From Roseiarcus sp963717215 (lineage in GTDB: Bacteria; Pseudomonadota; Alphaproteobacteria; Rhizobiales; Beijerinckiaceae): 64,000 nt of DNA. The stretch lies in assembly GCA_963717215.1 (NCBI GenBank), contig CAVQVS010000006.1, positions 682,001-746,000 of the forward strand. The letters are read 5' to 3'. Below the pieces are notes generated by a model. It had not been told where the DNA came from. It saw only the letters and a program-made list of their open reading frames with translations, and searched no databases. Both the position numbers and the translations under genes were made by a program. Within the stretch, counting starts at the first letter, position 1. The number at the start of each line of letters is the position of its first letter. Shown piece by piece: positions 63,316 to 64,000 of the stretch.

Positions 63316-64000
63316 TCAGGCCCGCGCTCGGCTCTCGCCTAGCTCACGTCCCTGGCCCGAAGCGATGACACCGTAAAAGGCCGGAATCGCCAACAGATAA
63401 GCAAGGCCTGCAACTTCGATCACGGCTGCGAGGCCGAAATTGGTCGCGATGACAGGCGCGGCTGCAGCCCCAATCACCGAAAAGCAACCGTTCACACCCC
63501 ATGCCCAGACGAACATGTGTTCTTTGCCGAGACGTCCGAGCGTCGTCATAGCGATCGGCATCGGGAATCCCATCAAGAAGGCGGGCGGGGCTATCAAAAA
63601 GAAGCAAATGACGAGGCGGGCCGGATAGGGGAACGCTCCGATCAAGTCGAGCACGCGGCCGAGATACAATCCGTAAAGAATCAATATGACCCCAACCGCG
63701 ACAAATAGAGCCGGCATCACAGTCCGCATGTGAGGCAAGGCCCGTTCCGAGGCCAGAGCGCCGAGACCTGAGAACACCAGCATGCCGGTGATTAGCACCG
63801 AGGCCGAGATGGTCGGATTTCCCAGCGCCATGACGAAATGGGCGATGAGCCCGACCTCGACCATGATATAGCCCGCGCCGAGACAAGCGAAATAGAGCAC
63901 GGTCAAGGCCTTGCCCGGCGAGCGCGAAAAGACGGCGCGCCAGCCCCAAATCAGCGGTATGGCGAGCAGCACGGTCGCCGTCAGGCAAGCCACGCCGAGC
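63316..64000 (-). CDS. Polytopic membrane protein, partial (spermidine synthase-like/MFS-like fusion type)
   Basis: The C-terminal 228 or so residues of a gene that runs off the window end. Six or more hydrophobic segments are visible, including LTVLYFACLGAGYIMVEVGLIAHFV, SVLITGMLVFSGLGALAS, PALFVAVGVILILYGLYLGRV, and a last one near AVIEVAGLAYLLAIPAFYGVI. The YFACLGAGYIMVEVGLIAHF and LMGFPMPIAM motifs resemble the membrane part of fused spermidine synthase-like transporters. Without the N-terminus the assignment stays tentative. Confidence 0.65.
   Translation of the reverse strand, partial: LGVACLTATVLLAIPLIWGWRAVFSRSPGKALTVLYFACLGAGYIMVEVGLIAHFVMALGNPTISASVLITGMLVFSGLGALASERALPHMRTVMPALFVAVGVILILYGLYLGRVLDLIGAFPYPARLVICFFLIAPPAFLMGFPMPIAMTTLGRLGKEHMFVWAWGVNGCFSVIGAAAAPVIATNFGLAAVIEVAGLAYLLAIPAFYGVIASGQGRELGESRARA

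Noticed and set aside
1..64000. CRISPR arrays or rRNA genes
   Set aside because: No regularly spaced direct repeats and no rRNA-like conserved sequence were seen in the window.

Overview
The window looks like chromosome from a high-GC alphaproteobacterium, most likely Hyphomicrobiales (Rhizobiales). The reasons are PEPxWAMM-type PEP-CTERM tails, an MbfA-type membrane ferritin, a four-subunit sarcosine oxidase locus, the fabG-acpP-fabF-mltG order, and lptF-lptG-lptD followed by pdxA-rsmA. I cannot name the species.

Layout. 0-6 kb: fatty acid synthesis (fabD end, fabG, acpP, fabF), mltG and rlmB. 6.7-11.2 kb: a thiazole/oxazole-modified peptide (TOMM) cluster with a Gly/Cys-rich precursor, a fused leader-binding/YcaO protein and a SagB-type dehydrogenase. 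11.3-14.3 kb: a VOC protein divergent from an ArsR-methyltransferase fusion and metF. 15-17 kb: luxI, a small ORF and luxR. 17-24 kb: a cyanuric acid hydrolase-type enzyme, MbfA, an arylsulfatase with small membrane proteins, and a methyltransferase. 24-26.4 kb: a PEP-CTERM GDSL protein and a formylglycine-generating enzyme that could activate the sulfatase. 27-30 kb: siroheme synthase, Mrp/ApbC and DUF971. 30-34.7 kb: an EpsL-E-F-G exopolysaccharide cluster on the minus strand. 35-43.4 kb: a dimethylglycine/sarcosine dehydrogenase-like protein, a TetR regulator and soxBDAG, for methylamine-type C1 oxidation feeding folate. 43.5-46.5 kb: an ArsR-controlled operon with two DUF899 proteins. 46.8-48.7 kb: two more PEP-CTERM genes, one broken. 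48.8-57.2 kb: rsmA, pdxA, lptD, lptG, lptF and pepA. 57.3-64 kb: holC, a large non-coding palindrome, pyrD, DUF952, dnaA, a rhodanese and a partial membrane protein.

About twenty coding frames are interrupted by single-base-type shifts, including in normally essential genes (fabG, lptD, lptF). Codons on both sides remain well conserved, so I read most of them as uncorrected sequencing indels. The sox genes carry about half of them and could include real decay. Where a gene is split, one feature spans it and the break is stated.

The most interesting items are the TOMM cluster, the roughly 0.7-0.8 kb inverted duplication after holC, the luxI/small ORF/luxR block, and the sulfatase/FGE pair.
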